DNA from: Methyloligella sp.
GTDB taxonomy: Bacteria; Pseudomonadota; Alphaproteobacteria; Rhizobiales; HXMU1428-3
DNA: 64,000 nucleotides
Assembly (NCBI GenBank): GCA_021604645.1
Contig: BQJJ01000008.1
Location: 124,001-188,000, forward strand
Direction: 5' to 3'
Part shown: positions 55,801 to 63,107 of the stretch, piece by piece
Layout of the letters: the number at the start of each line of letters is the position of its first letter
Numbering within the stretch: the first letter of the stretch is position 1
Program-made: the position numbers and the translations under genes
Notes under the pieces: model-generated
Seen by the model: the letters and a program-made list of their open reading frames with translations, nothing else
Database searches by the model: none
What the model was told of the DNA's origin: nothing

Positions 55801-56484
55801 AAGGCGAGTAAAAGTCGGCAATGCGCCAACACGAATGCGTGCTGTAAAAACTTCTTTAGCTTTCTTTTTTTGTAATAACCGTGCTTGGTTAGCAGCCTCA
55901 ATTTCAGCTGCCCGCTTAGCAATCGCACGCAAAACATCTTGTGGTAAATTGGGAGGCATCCCCTTCCATTTTCGTCCAAGGATATCAATGAAAACTTGGC
56001 TGCCCGCTTCCATGATATTCACTTTAAAGCTATCCGAAAAAGCAAGGCGAAAGGCATGACCATCAGGGTCAACTCGTGCAACGCTGATATAATTCGGCAT
56101 CTTCCGAATAAGATCATCTAAATTAAGATCAACAGATTCCTTAAATTTAAAAACAAGTATCGTATCATCAACAGAACTTTCATAAGCTGGCAATCGATCA
56201 AAATTCAAAACAAGTCTGGCAAAGCCACGCTTTTCAGAAGCATCTGTTTGAACTTTGAGCCCTGCAGCCGACACACTGCCATATGAGAGAGAGAGACAAG
56301 CACAAAAAATTAGAGAGCGGATGATAGGTGATATAATAGGCTTCTTTTGAATAGAAGATAGAAAGGAAAAACGCGCAAGTAAAAGGGATAGATCACCAAA
56401 GGTGTATCCATAAAATAACTCTGAACCTTTTTGAGGTTTACTCAAAGAGATCCTTGAAGTTAAAAATGTCTTAAACTCACCCAT
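52801..56484 (-). CDS. Large exported TPR-containing protein of the flagellar cluster
   Basis: The 1227-residue protein has three regions. Residues 1-75 hold an unusual N-terminal extension and a hydrophobic segment ending LSYGSVSAAG, a late signal peptide or anchor. Residues 80-640 are beta-rich, with AMIN-like repeats (RLVLNFDRLPAYE, RLVFDWNKFV, TEISFRFEEAV). Residues 690-1200 are helical TPR-type repeats. It is last in the fliL-fliM-DUF6468-motE run and probably serves flagellar or motor assembly in the periplasm, by context. The ATG at 56484 has AAGGAG five bases upstream and replaces a longer frame. The exact family is not recognised. Confidence 0.8.
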   Translation of the reverse strand: MGEFKTFLTSRISLSKPQKGSELFYGYTFGDLSLLLARFSFLSSIQKKPIISPIIRSLIFCACLSLSYGSVSAAGLKVQTDASEKRGFARLVLNFDRLPAYESSVDDTILVFKFKESVDLNLDDLIRKMPNYISVARVDPDGHAFRLAFSDSFKVNIMEAGSQVFIDILGRKWKGMPPNLPQDVLRAIAKRAAEIEAANQARLLQKKKAKEVFTARIRVGALPTFTRLVFDWNKFVTSKMERKGDSVQLTFGEPVKLDVGRVKHDLPKNLLNITSVSSETATIVTLKLPAQSNVRGYREGEDYVVDISPSDVALSKQLKKLEKNVVDNDGNVVGREDVQILSSEAPKKMNEFTGEQETISMVRSTYSDFNPDKFDLSMYGDDAESVGLPGVKAKSGAIVSEFQPQVKRREGDKAFPALSPEKKAAQNFESVYVKDTSDHTEISFRFEEAVAAAGFIRGETVWILFDSFKPLDLSGVMKKGSRFIKDIRKTRLNNGQLILIKLTEPQLFAFEYDNFIWTAKIGDMVSAKAQSLRLRRKVNAENKRYVSISLQQPSHIYWLRDETIGDRIGLVTSYPPVEQLMKPQELVEFSAFGTAQGVAISPKTDDVEIRVGFQEVVITRHAGLHLSDDTVPLQAKRAGKKLKKKRSKLGFINFDDWQSAGNGSFVDQMGNFESRIAVAEAEERYKARRDYARFLIANELAPEALGMLQRLTFEAPERQNEPELRVLQAAANVMMRRPQDALSSLAISGLHSNEHASLWRGMAKLMLEQWSDAMRQFRNGQDVMRHYPDLQRARFSLAAAKAAKNLQNFALMNEYLKAVPRESGQDSIDVEAMLLNGQYLANMGETEDALNLLNLVAQSEVEPIAAQAKVDIVKLNLENKKINMKQAISELEGMQLMWRGDSTEVQMLSMLSNLYANKGDYRLAFGNMKQAVKAFPTDDSALKIQDDMAKVFKSLFLQNRKTKLRPIEALSLFYDFKELTPVGRSGDEMIRMLADRLIDVDLLDHAAELLDHQVTKRVHGAARSQVAAKLAMVHLMNRKPVLALQTIGRTRQPNLPDRVKRARDVLEARSLSEMGRVDGAIDILNRMDGAEIERMKADAYWNARQWGKSGEQLEKLLGTSWNRSDVLQPYERKDVLRAAISYSLAEDAFALSRLRKKFYNKMVNSTDASAFIVVTKPVNKNGEVYKKLAKDIAAINTLDVFMKQYRDHYKDSLSAGRVANGQSEQEG

Positions 56485-56686
56485 ACGCACTCCTTGCAGA
56501 TAAAGTTTTAAAACTTTATCGGGCATCATTCAGCCTTCTTCGAACTGAAATATTGCTAATAGTGTGGCAGCGTTTCCTTAAAAACCTCTTTAATAATTAG
56601 GTAAAATTTCCAAACAAAGCACTCAAACAGCAAATCCAATGCATAATTCGCTCATTTTTTGCTGTTTGAATTAGTAAAAACCTAAA

Positions 56687-57490
56687 TTATTGATTTTTTT
56701 CAGCTGGCTTATCATCCTGAACAGAAGGCAATTCATCAGTTTTCACAGCATCATTTGCCGCAACCATCTGATCTTTTTTAACAAGCATCAAAGTAAGCTC
56801 TCTCGCCTTTTCAGGATTCATTTTCGCTAAAATTTGAGAGCTAGCAGCTGCTTTCATTGATCGCATCAAATCAACCAAAATCGGCATTTTTAATCCATTG
56901 AAAATACGAGCCGCTTCTTTTGGCTTCATTGATGTATAGATCTTAACTAACCGTAGATATTGTTCATCATTTAAAACATCTTGTTTTTTAAGTTTTCTTT
57001 GTATTCTGGCTTCAAGTTTTTTCAATTGTTGAATGCGTTCATCAATCTGTCGTTCAGCAGCTTTTAATAAGTTTTCTTTCAAACCTAAGTCAGCTTCACG
57101 TTTATTCAGTTGCTTTCGCCTTTGAGCCAAGCTCTCAAGCAAATCGAGTTCAGATGAAGAAGATTTAACTTTCGTCTCTTCTACATTGTCTGGCTTTAAC
57201 TGATTTGGCCCCTGATTTTGAGCCACCTTTTTCTCTTTATTAGCATCCTTGTCAGCCGCGTTCTGAGTTGATTTAGAACCTTCTTTATTTTCAGGCCCTT
57301 TAGAATTTTCTTCTGTTTTGGTCTTTTCCTTGGCTGCAGTAGTATCTTTCTTCGCTGCCTCTTGAGCATTCAAAGAAACTGAGCCCGTAAGCACAGACCC
57401 ACTGTCGTCAAAAATAAAAGCTGCACTTTTTAAAAAGAGCAAACACGTGCAAGCAAATACAACCAATTGTAATAATCTAAAATTATTCAT
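56687..57490 (-). CDS. motE: MotE-like flagellar protein (MgtE_N-type domain)
   Basis: The 267-residue protein has an N-terminal membrane span (about residues 7-25), a long Lys/Glu/Asn-rich linker, a coiled coil (about residues 110-180) and a C-terminal MgtE_N-like domain with YTSMKPKEAARIFNGL and ILAKMNPEKARELT. This is the architecture of MotE, the periplasmic chaperone of MotC in alphaproteobacteria. The start ATG overlaps the stop of the DUF6468 gene by eight bases. It precedes the TPR gene by about 200 nt. Confidence 0.88.
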   Translation of the reverse strand: MNNFRLLQLVVFACTCLLFLKSAAFIFDDSGSVLTGSVSLNAQEAAKKDTTAAKEKTKTEENSKGPENKEGSKSTQNAADKDANKEKKVAQNQGPNQLKPDNVEETKVKSSSSELDLLESLAQRRKQLNKREADLGLKENLLKAAERQIDERIQQLKKLEARIQRKLKKQDVLNDEQYLRLVKIYTSMKPKEAARIFNGLKMPILVDLMRSMKAAASSQILAKMNPEKARELTLMLVKKDQMVAANDAVKTDELPSVQDDKPAEKNQ

Positions 57491-58079
57491 GACCCAGTGT
57501 CTTTCTATTCTGCTCAACAAATCTCTGCTCGTTTTGAACTGTCATTTGCTGTTGCCCTACTTGTTGATGACCTGCTTGCGGTTGAGTGTGGTACGCTGTT
57601 TGAGGTAGAGCTTGCTCTTGCAAACTTGAAGGGGCCAGACTCTCTTGACCAAATCCTAGTTTTTGGCGTCTTAGTTGTTTTGAGATTTCCATCTGGTCCG
57701 AGGTCACTTGAGCCGGGTGCAGATGGTTCTGCATTGACTTCAAAGCCTGAATATCAACCTCTGAGAATTTTTTTGCGATATCACGCAGCTCTTTACTTTT
57801 TTCAAGATTAATACGTAAATCTTCACTCGTATGCCGCGCCGCTTCCATCTGCCCAGCAATCTGCCCTTCAACATGAAGAGCCGTTCGGCGCATTTCACTA
57901 ATGGCTTTTTCAGCCCGCTCGGAAGAACGATTTAACTCACCAATAACTTGCCGTATTCCACTTTGGTCAGTGCGTAATGCCGTGAGTTTAGAGTTCACAA
58001 TAAAACAATAGCTAATCGTCACAACAAGCAACATAACCATTATCAGCTCTATAACGACACTTAATGTTGATCCTATCAT
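57483..58079 (-). CDS. DUF6468 flagellar-operon membrane protein
   Basis: The 198-residue protein has one N-terminal transmembrane span (about residues 8-28) followed by a helical, coiled-coil-prone region with IRQVIGELNRSSERAEKAISEMR and a Gln-rich tail. Alphaproteobacterial flagellar operons carry this DUF6468 gene between fliM and motE, as here. Its function is unknown; a role at the motor-membrane interface is inferred. AAGGA lies upstream of the ATG, four bases from the fliM stop, and the 3' end overlaps motE, so translation is tightly coupled. Confidence 0.83.
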   Translation of the reverse strand: MIGSTLSVVIELIMVMLLVVTISYCFIVNSKLTALRTDQSGIRQVIGELNRSSERAEKAISEMRRTALHVEGQIAGQMEAARHTSEDLRINLEKSKELRDIAKKFSEVDIQALKSMQNHLHPAQVTSDQMEISKQLRRQKLGFGQESLAPSSLQEQALPQTAYHTQPQAGHQQVGQQQMTVQNEQRFVEQNRKTLGHE

Positions 58080-58083
58080 AGCC

Positions 58084-59247
58084 TTATCCTTGCTCAGTCA
58101 GGAGTGGTTCTGGTGCCATAACAGGTTCTTCCAGTCCTCCTTTTAATTTTAAGGCCATTTTTCCGTTTGATTGCCCCACAAAACCTTTTGAAAGGTTGAT
58201 GCCACTACTGCGCAACTGTACCGGGTCACTCGCACTACACGTCATCGGTAGCGTCTGACCAACTTCTAAATTCATAATCTTGTGTAAAGGCACTTCAAAT
58301 TCGTCAAGGACAACATCAAGAGGCACCTCTGTGTTCCAAATTTCATTCGCTAAATGGCCTTCCCAAATTGGGTCCCGACCAAATTTTTCCCCCATAAACC
58401 CTTGCAACAATAAATGACGAATAGGCTCAAGGGTTGAGTAAGGTAGCAAAATTTCAACGCGGCCACCTCGGTCTTCCATATCAATACGCAAACGCACAAC
58501 AATCGCTGCATTCGCAGGACGCGCAATCGTCGCAAACCGTGGGTTTGTCTCAAGGCGCTCTAATTCAAATTTAACAGGGTAAAGCGGTTGGAAGGCCGTT
58601 TCAGAATCTTTAAGAATAACTTCAACCATACGAGAAACAAGCGTTGTTTCAATCGTCGTATAAGGGCGACCTTCTACCCGAACAGCAGGCGAACTACGCC
58701 CCCCTAGCAAAATATCAACGATCCCATAAATCAATCCAGAATCAATCGTGATCAGGGCAAGATTATCCCACTGCACAGCCCGGTATACAGCAAGCATCGC
58801 CGGCAAAGGAATTGAGTTTAAATAATCTCCAAACCGCATAGAGCTAATCGTATCAAGACTTACTTCCACATTATCAGACGTAAAGTTTCGAAGAGATGTT
58901 GTTAGCAACCGTACAAGACGATCATAAACAACCTCAAGCATCGGCAGTCTCTCGTAAGAGACCATGGCAGAATTAATAATTGCACGAAGTCCACTCGTGT
59001 CATTTAAAGAACGTTCGTCAAGATCAAAACCTAAAAGGTTATCAATCTCATCTTGATTGAGAATTCGCTCACTACCACCCTGATCACCTTCTCCGTCTTC
59101 TTCAGGATCACCAACCATAGCTGCCCATTGGGCCGCCATATCACTATCAAGGCCATCAAGAGCTTCTTCATCAACTTCATCAGTATCATCAAGCGCAGCA
59201 CCCCACGCTGCGGCCATAGCATCCTGATCTAGATCTTCATCTGACAT
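58084..59247 (-). CDS. fliM: Flagellar motor switch protein FliM
   Basis: FliM is the C-ring switch protein that binds CheY-P. The 387 residues start with an acidic N-terminal segment, then LNQDEIDNLLGF, a CheC-like middle domain (ERLPMLEVVYDRLVRLL, LGGRSSP) and the C-terminal SpoA domain (VPLDVVLDEFEVPLHKIMNLEVGQTLP). The N-terminus is longer and more acidic than the enterobacterial form, as in other alphaproteobacteria, and contains an Asp/Glu-rich insertion before the LNQDEID motif. It lies 12 nt after fliL, with AGGA before its ATG. Confidence 0.95.
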   Translation of the reverse strand: MSDEDLDQDAMAAAWGAALDDTDEVDEEALDGLDSDMAAQWAAMVGDPEEDGEGDQGGSERILNQDEIDNLLGFDLDERSLNDTSGLRAIINSAMVSYERLPMLEVVYDRLVRLLTTSLRNFTSDNVEVSLDTISSMRFGDYLNSIPLPAMLAVYRAVQWDNLALITIDSGLIYGIVDILLGGRSSPAVRVEGRPYTTIETTLVSRMVEVILKDSETAFQPLYPVKFELERLETNPRFATIARPANAAIVVRLRIDMEDRGGRVEILLPYSTLEPIRHLLLQGFMGEKFGRDPIWEGHLANEIWNTEVPLDVVLDEFEVPLHKIMNLEVGQTLPMTCSASDPVQLRSSGINLSKGFVGQSNGKMALKLKGGLEEPVMAPEPLLTEQG

Positions 59248-59259
59248 AAGAGTTAAGTC

Positions 59260-59772
59260 CTACTGAACGATAATTTCTTTAAATAAAATGCGGTTAACCC
59301 GGCTCGGATGAACCGCCAAATTAATGCGCTTTAGTAATTCTTCTTTTAATCGATAAATCCCTTGTGAGCCTTCAAGATCTTGCGCCCGAAGTTCACGCAA
59401 ATAAACCTGAAACAAATCAAGCACACGAGGAAGATTAGGTTGCATCGCCTCAGCAACAGAAACATCCGCAACTTCCAATGCAATTTTCATTTTTAAATAA
59501 TGAGCCCGTTGTTCCTTGCTACTCAAATTCACAACCATCTCAGGCAGCTCATGGTAATAAGCTGGTTTTGCTGGCGGCGGTGCGTTCTCTGTTAATTCAG
59601 TGTCTTCTTCGCCGCCACCAATGAGACCCATCATTGACGCACCAAAATATCCACCACCACCCAAAAGCAATAAAGCCACTGGTGCTATTATAAAGAGTAA
59701 CTTACTTTTTTTCTTCGGCTCACCCTCTTCACCAACCTCTTCCTCAGAGTTTTCATCATCCGCTTCGGCCAT
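59260..59772 (-). CDS. fliL: Flagellar basal-body protein FliL
   Basis: The 170-residue protein has an acidic and basic cytoplasmic start, one membrane span (about residues 26-50) and a periplasmic domain with YYHELPEMVVNLSSKEQRAHYLKMKIALE and a C-terminal LAVHPSRVNRILFKEIIVQ, typical of FliL. FliL surrounds stator units and tunes motor torque. It is the first gene of the minus-strand flagellar run and is divergent from flgF across 300 nt. Confidence 0.93.
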   Translation of the reverse strand: MAEADDENSEEEVGEEGEPKKKSKLLFIIAPVALLLLGGGGYFGASMMGLIGGGEEDTELTENAPPPAKPAYYHELPEMVVNLSSKEQRAHYLKMKIALEVADVSVAEAMQPNLPRVLDLFQVYLRELRAQDLEGSQGIYRLKEELLKRINLAVHPSRVNRILFKEIIVQ

Positions 59773-59973
59773 TTTTTCGCAACCAACCCCTTAAGACATA
59801 TAGAAGAATCACCGCGCAAAGCGGCTCCAATCTTAGTTCTATCCCCATTAGTGTTAATGAAAAGTTGCCAAATCTTAAAAAGAGGAAATATCTGCCCAGT
59901 CAATTTTGCCGGCCTCCCAGAATTGCATAACAACAAAAAACACTAACACACTGTTTTTATTAAATAATTTTTC

Positions 59974-59989
59974 TGGCACGCTCCATGCA
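59974..59989 (+). promoter_or_regulatory. Sigma-54 (-24/-12) promoter of the flgF operon
   Basis: TGGCACG, four bases, then ATGCA gives GG at 59975-59976 and GC at 59987-59988 with exactly ten bases between, matching the RpoN consensus TGGCACG-N4-TTGCA at all but one position. It points toward flgF, with a start site expected near 60000 and the ATG at 60072. Flagellar operons of this type are RpoN-dependent in Caulobacter. Confidence 0.75.
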
Positions 59990-60028
59990 TTAACCTTAAC
60001 AACACACAACCCGGCAAATTTTGCTGAG

Positions 60029-60051
60029 TTAACAATTAAGTTAATTGTTAA
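60029..60051. promoter_or_regulatory. Perfect 11-bp-arm palindrome in the flgF leader
   Basis: TTAACAATTAA at 60029-60039 is perfectly inverted as TTAATTGTTAA at 60041-60051 around a single G. It lies about 30 nt after the expected start of the sigma-54 transcript and 20 nt before the flgF ATG, so it could be an operator for a dimeric regulator. It also contains several TTAA half-sites reminiscent of CtrA boxes, though not with the normal seven-base spacing. Confidence 0.5.
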
Positions 60052-60071
60052 AAGTTTTAAGGAATGAACAC

Positions 60072-60812
60072 ATGGACAACGCTATTCGGATCGGCTTATC
60101 CAGACAAATGGCACTTCAAACAAGAATGAATGTCATCGCGAACAACCTTGCGAATATTAATACAGCAGGTTTTAAACGTGACACAGTTCACTTAGAAGAA
60201 TTTCGCATGCCAGTCGCTCAAATGACTGAACTTTCTGGCAGAGATAAAGCCCTTTCTTATGTCCATGACCGCGCTGTCCTCAACAATATGAGCGCAGGCT
60301 CAATGAAACAAAGCGGTAATGAACTTGACGTCGCCATCAATGGTAAAGGCTGGTTCAGTGTTCAAACACCAGATGGGGAACGCTACACCCGCAATGGTGA
60401 GTTCAAACTCAATAATGCAGGCACCCTGGTTACCAATGCTGGTTATCCTGTTCTTGGGTCTGGCGGTCCAATCACATTCGGACCAAATGAAACTCAAATC
60501 ACAATCGCTAGAGACGGAACAATTTCTTCAAGTGAAGGAGTGAAAGGGCAAATCCGTATTGTCAGTTTTAATGATGAGCAAAACCTTAATAAAGAAGGGT
60601 TCAACCTTTTCAAAACGGAAGAACAACCAACCCCAGTTGTTCAGCCAAATGTCATGCAGGGCATGGTCGAAGGTTCGAACGTACAACCCGTTCTAGAATT
60701 AACAAGTATGATTGAAACGACCAGAGCCTACACCAGCCAGGCCAAACTGTTACAAAAAACCGAAGAGCTAAAATCAGAAGCAATGAACAAACTAGCTCAA
60801 GTACCAAATTAA
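60072..60812 (+). CDS. flgF: Flagellar proximal-rod protein FlgF
   Basis: The 246-residue rod protein has the N-terminal motif MNVIANNLANINTAGFKRD and a C-terminal MIETTRAYTSQAKLLQKTEEL, both characteristic of FlgF/FlgG. It is exported through the flagellar secretion system to form the proximal rod. The ATG at 60072 with AAGGA eight bases upstream is chosen over a TTG at 60045 that lies inside the palindromic leader element. It is followed by about 290 nt of repeats before flgG. Confidence 0.95.
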   Translation: MDNAIRIGLSRQMALQTRMNVIANNLANINTAGFKRDTVHLEEFRMPVAQMTELSGRDKALSYVHDRAVLNNMSAGSMKQSGNELDVAINGKGWFSVQTPDGERYTRNGEFKLNNAGTLVTNAGYPVLGSGGPITFGPNETQITIARDGTISSSEGVKGQIRIVSFNDEQNLNKEGFNLFKTEEQPTPVVQPNVMQGMVEGSNVQPVLELTSMIETTRAYTSQAKLLQKTEELKSEAMNKLAQVPN

Positions 60813-60889
60813 TAGCGCGGTTACGAGTGGGTAACCTGAAGCGCAACTAAAGCGCAGTCGCTTGTGGGCAACTGAAGCGTCACTAAAAT
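60813..60889 (+). repeat. Repeat family A, tandem pair A12/A13 after flgF
   Basis: A12 begins at the flgF stop codon: GCGC, GGTTAC, GAGTGG, GTAACC, TGAA, GCGC, AACTAAA. The third stem pair is A:T rather than G:C, with both arms changed. A13 follows at once with AGTCGC and GCAACT arms (one mismatch) and GAAGCGTCACTAAAA. A further decayed unit may lie at 60899-60930. Confidence 0.82.
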
Positions 60890-60934
60890 ACAGATAAACA
60901 GATACCAGTTGGAATCTGAAACGTAAAAATAACT

Positions 60935-61050
60935 ATACGAAGAAGGAGCCCAGTCCATTTCGGACTGGGGGACATGGCGCCAAAGGCGTCCGGTGCAAGT
61001 GCCGCCTTTCGAAGGCCTGCAGCTTCAGCTGCAGAATAGCCGTGAGAAAA
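60935..61050 (+). repeat. Repeat family B, copy B7 (GCAAGTGCC subtype)
   Basis: TATACGAAGAAGGAG is followed by a perfect 8-bp hairpin, CCCAGTCC at 60949-60956 with GGACTGGG at 60962-60969. Then come GGACATGGCG, GCGCC/GGCG, GGCG/CGCC around CCGGTGCAAGTGC, TTTCGAAGGC, hairpin CTGCAGCT at 61017-61024 with AGCTGCAG at 61027-61034 and AATAGCCGTGAGAAAA. It lies between flgF and flgG in the operon sense and is followed directly by A14. Confidence 0.82.
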
Positions 61051-61092
61051 AATAGCGCGGTTGCTAGTGGGCAACTGAAGCGCAACTGAAAA
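61051..61092 (+). repeat. Repeat family A, copy A14 before flgG
   Basis: GCGC, GGTTGC, TAGTGG, GCAACT, GAA, GCGC, AACTGAAAA; the arms pair in five of six positions with one base lost before TGAA. It ends about 12 nt before the flgG ATG and directly in front of its GAGGA ribosome binding site, so its folding could affect flgG translation. Confidence 0.8.
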
Positions 61093-61103
61093 GAGGATTT
61101 GAA

Positions 61104-61892
61104 ATGAAAGCTTTAAGAATAGCCGCTACAGGAATGCAAGCCCAAGAGCTAAACGTCGAAGTTATTTCAAATAACATCGCCAACATGCGCACAACAGGCT
61201 TCAAACAAGTGCGCGCTGAATTTCAAGATCTGCTCTATCAGGATATCCGCCGTGTTGGTGCCAACTCTTCAGCAAGTGGCAACATCATCCCAACGGGTGT
61301 GCAAGTAGGTTACGGTGTTAAAACCGGTGCAACAGCCCGGATTATGACACAAGGGAATTTACAACAAACCGGTAAAGAACTCGACGTTGCTATTAGAGGT
61401 GAAGGCTTCTTTTCAGTTCAAACTCCTGATGGTCAAACGGCCTATACGCGTGACGGTTCTTTTGAACTCGACGCAAACGGCAACCTAGTCACGTTAGATG
61501 GTTTCCAAGTCCAACCTAATATCACGGTACCAAACAACGCCCGCTCAATAACCATTAACCGGGAAGGTGAGGTACAAGCCCTCTTAGATACGAGCACCAC
61601 ACCAACCAATCTCGGCCAAATTCAACTTTCTCGTTTTGTAAATAAAGCCGGCCTTCAATCCATAGGTGACAACCTGTATTTAGAGACTCCAGCCAGTGGC
61701 ACAGCTATTGACGGCACAGCAGACACAGCTGGCTTTGGTTCCATTTCACAAAACTTCCTGGAAAATTCCAATGTAAATGCAGTGTCTGAATTATCAGACC
61801 TCATCTCGGCTCAAAGAGCTTACGAAATGAACGCAAAAGTTATCAGCGCATCAGATGAAATGATGCAAGCTAGCGCCAGCATCGTTCGCTAA
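61104..61892 (+). CDS. flgG: Flagellar distal-rod protein FlgG
   Basis: The 262-residue protein has MKALRIAATGMQAQELNVEVISNNIANM in shortened form at the N-terminus, LLYQDIRRVGA, a GTAIDGTADTAGFG loop and the C-terminal SELSDLISAQRAYEMNAK, all FlgG hallmarks. It forms the distal rod through the LP ring. GAGGA precedes the ATG. A 290-nt block of A and B repeats separates it from flgF, while flgA follows at 45 nt. Confidence 0.96.
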   Translation: MKALRIAATGMQAQELNVEVISNNIANMRTTGFKQVRAEFQDLLYQDIRRVGANSSASGNIIPTGVQVGYGVKTGATARIMTQGNLQQTGKELDVAIRGEGFFSVQTPDGQTAYTRDGSFELDANGNLVTLDGFQVQPNITVPNNARSITINREGEVQALLDTSTTPTNLGQIQLSRFVNKAGLQSIGDNLYLETPASGTAIDGTADTAGFGSISQNFLENSNVNAVSELSDLISAQRAYEMNAKVISASDEMMQASASIVR

Positions 61893-61937
61893 AACTAACA
61901 ATATAATAGCCCCGTAACACTTAGAAAGGATAAGAAA

Positions 61938-63005
61938 ATGAAAGCTGCCATTTTAAAGAATTCCAAAAATTGCAATTCAATTAAGGTTTCAAAATCAATG
62001 GCCTTGGTTCTCACAACAGTGCTGTCATATATTATTTTTTCTATACCAAACAGTGCCTTTAGTGCCGAAATACTAAAATTAAAAACGAATATCGAAGTCC
62101 AAAAAGATGTCGTCACTCTGGGTGATATTTTTGAAAATATGAGTAGATACCGCTCAGAAGCTATTTTCAAAAGCCCTGCTCTTGGCCGGCAAGGAACTGT
62201 ACGCATCGAACGTCTAATTGAAGCGGCGGAGCGTTATGACTTCACATTCGACACCCCTCTAGATTTGAAAAAAATTAAAATTTCACGCCCTGCTCGTAAA
62301 ATTAAAGCAGAGACAATCAAAGCTATGATTTTAGAAAAAATTCAAAAAGAAAATGAATATACAAAATCAACAAATCTAAATCATTTTAAAGAAACAAAAA
62401 CCAAGGTGACTTTCAATCCACCATTAAAAGCGATTATGGTTCCGCTTACTTTTTCCGGTGAGTTGAAATTCAAAAACTTCACATACAATAAATTCCGCGG
62501 AACATTTCAAGCAATCATTCAACCCAAGGAAGCCAATAAAAGAAATTTCTTGGAAAAGTTAAACGGCAAAACGCAGACAGTTGTAGTTCATGCGGTGATA
62601 AAACGTGGCATTAAAAAAGGTGAAATCATTCACGCATCTGATGTCGAACTCGCAGAATTTTCACCACGCCGTGTACCAAGAAACGCAATCCAAACAAAAA
62701 AACAATTGATAGGAATGATTGCAAGCAAGAGACTGCGCGCAGGAAGTATCATCCGTTCATCTGATATCGAAATAAGAAAAATTATTAAGAAAGATCAACT
62801 TGTAACCTTAGTGCTGCAAAAACCTGGATTGAGCTTAAAAACTCAAGGCAAAGCCATAACAAGCGCTAGTCTAAATGAAACAATTACAGTCATGAACATC
62901 CAGTCAAAAAGAGTAATCCATGGAGTAGTAAAAGGTCCTGGCCTCGTCATGGTTCAAACCAATAACTATGAAATCAAACCATTAAAAACGGCTCAACTAA
63001 ATTAA
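61938..63005 (+). CDS. flgA: Flagellar P-ring formation chaperone FlgA
   Basis: The 355-residue exported protein has a signal-like hydrophobic segment (about residues 19-38, ending NSAFSAE), an N-terminal domain with VTLGDIFENMSRY, and a C-terminal SAF domain with IKRGIKKGEIIHASDVELAEFSP in parts and RAGSIIRSSDIE, VVKGPGLVMV. FlgA helps FlgI assemble into the P ring. AAAGGAT precedes the ATG. It lies between flgG and flgH; flgI is expected farther on, outside the window. Confidence 0.93.
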   Translation: MKAAILKNSKNCNSIKVSKSMALVLTTVLSYIIFSIPNSAFSAEILKLKTNIEVQKDVVTLGDIFENMSRYRSEAIFKSPALGRQGTVRIERLIEAAERYDFTFDTPLDLKKIKISRPARKIKAETIKAMILEKIQKENEYTKSTNLNHFKETKTKVTFNPPLKAIMVPLTFSGELKFKNFTYNKFRGTFQAIIQPKEANKRNFLEKLNGKTQTVVVHAVIKRGIKKGEIIHASDVELAEFSPRRVPRNAIQTKKQLIGMIASKRLRAGSIIRSSDIEIRKIIKKDQLVTLVLQKPGLSLKTQGKAITSASLNETITVMNIQSKRVIHGVVKGPGLVMVQTNNYEIKPLKTAQLN

Positions 63006-63107
63006 CGAAACCCTGAAAACATAACGTGAGCGTTCCGCCTTAAAGTGGATTCCGGTTTTAGGAAAAAAGAATGCTCCAGTAATTCATGAGATAGATGAGA
63101 GAAGCAC

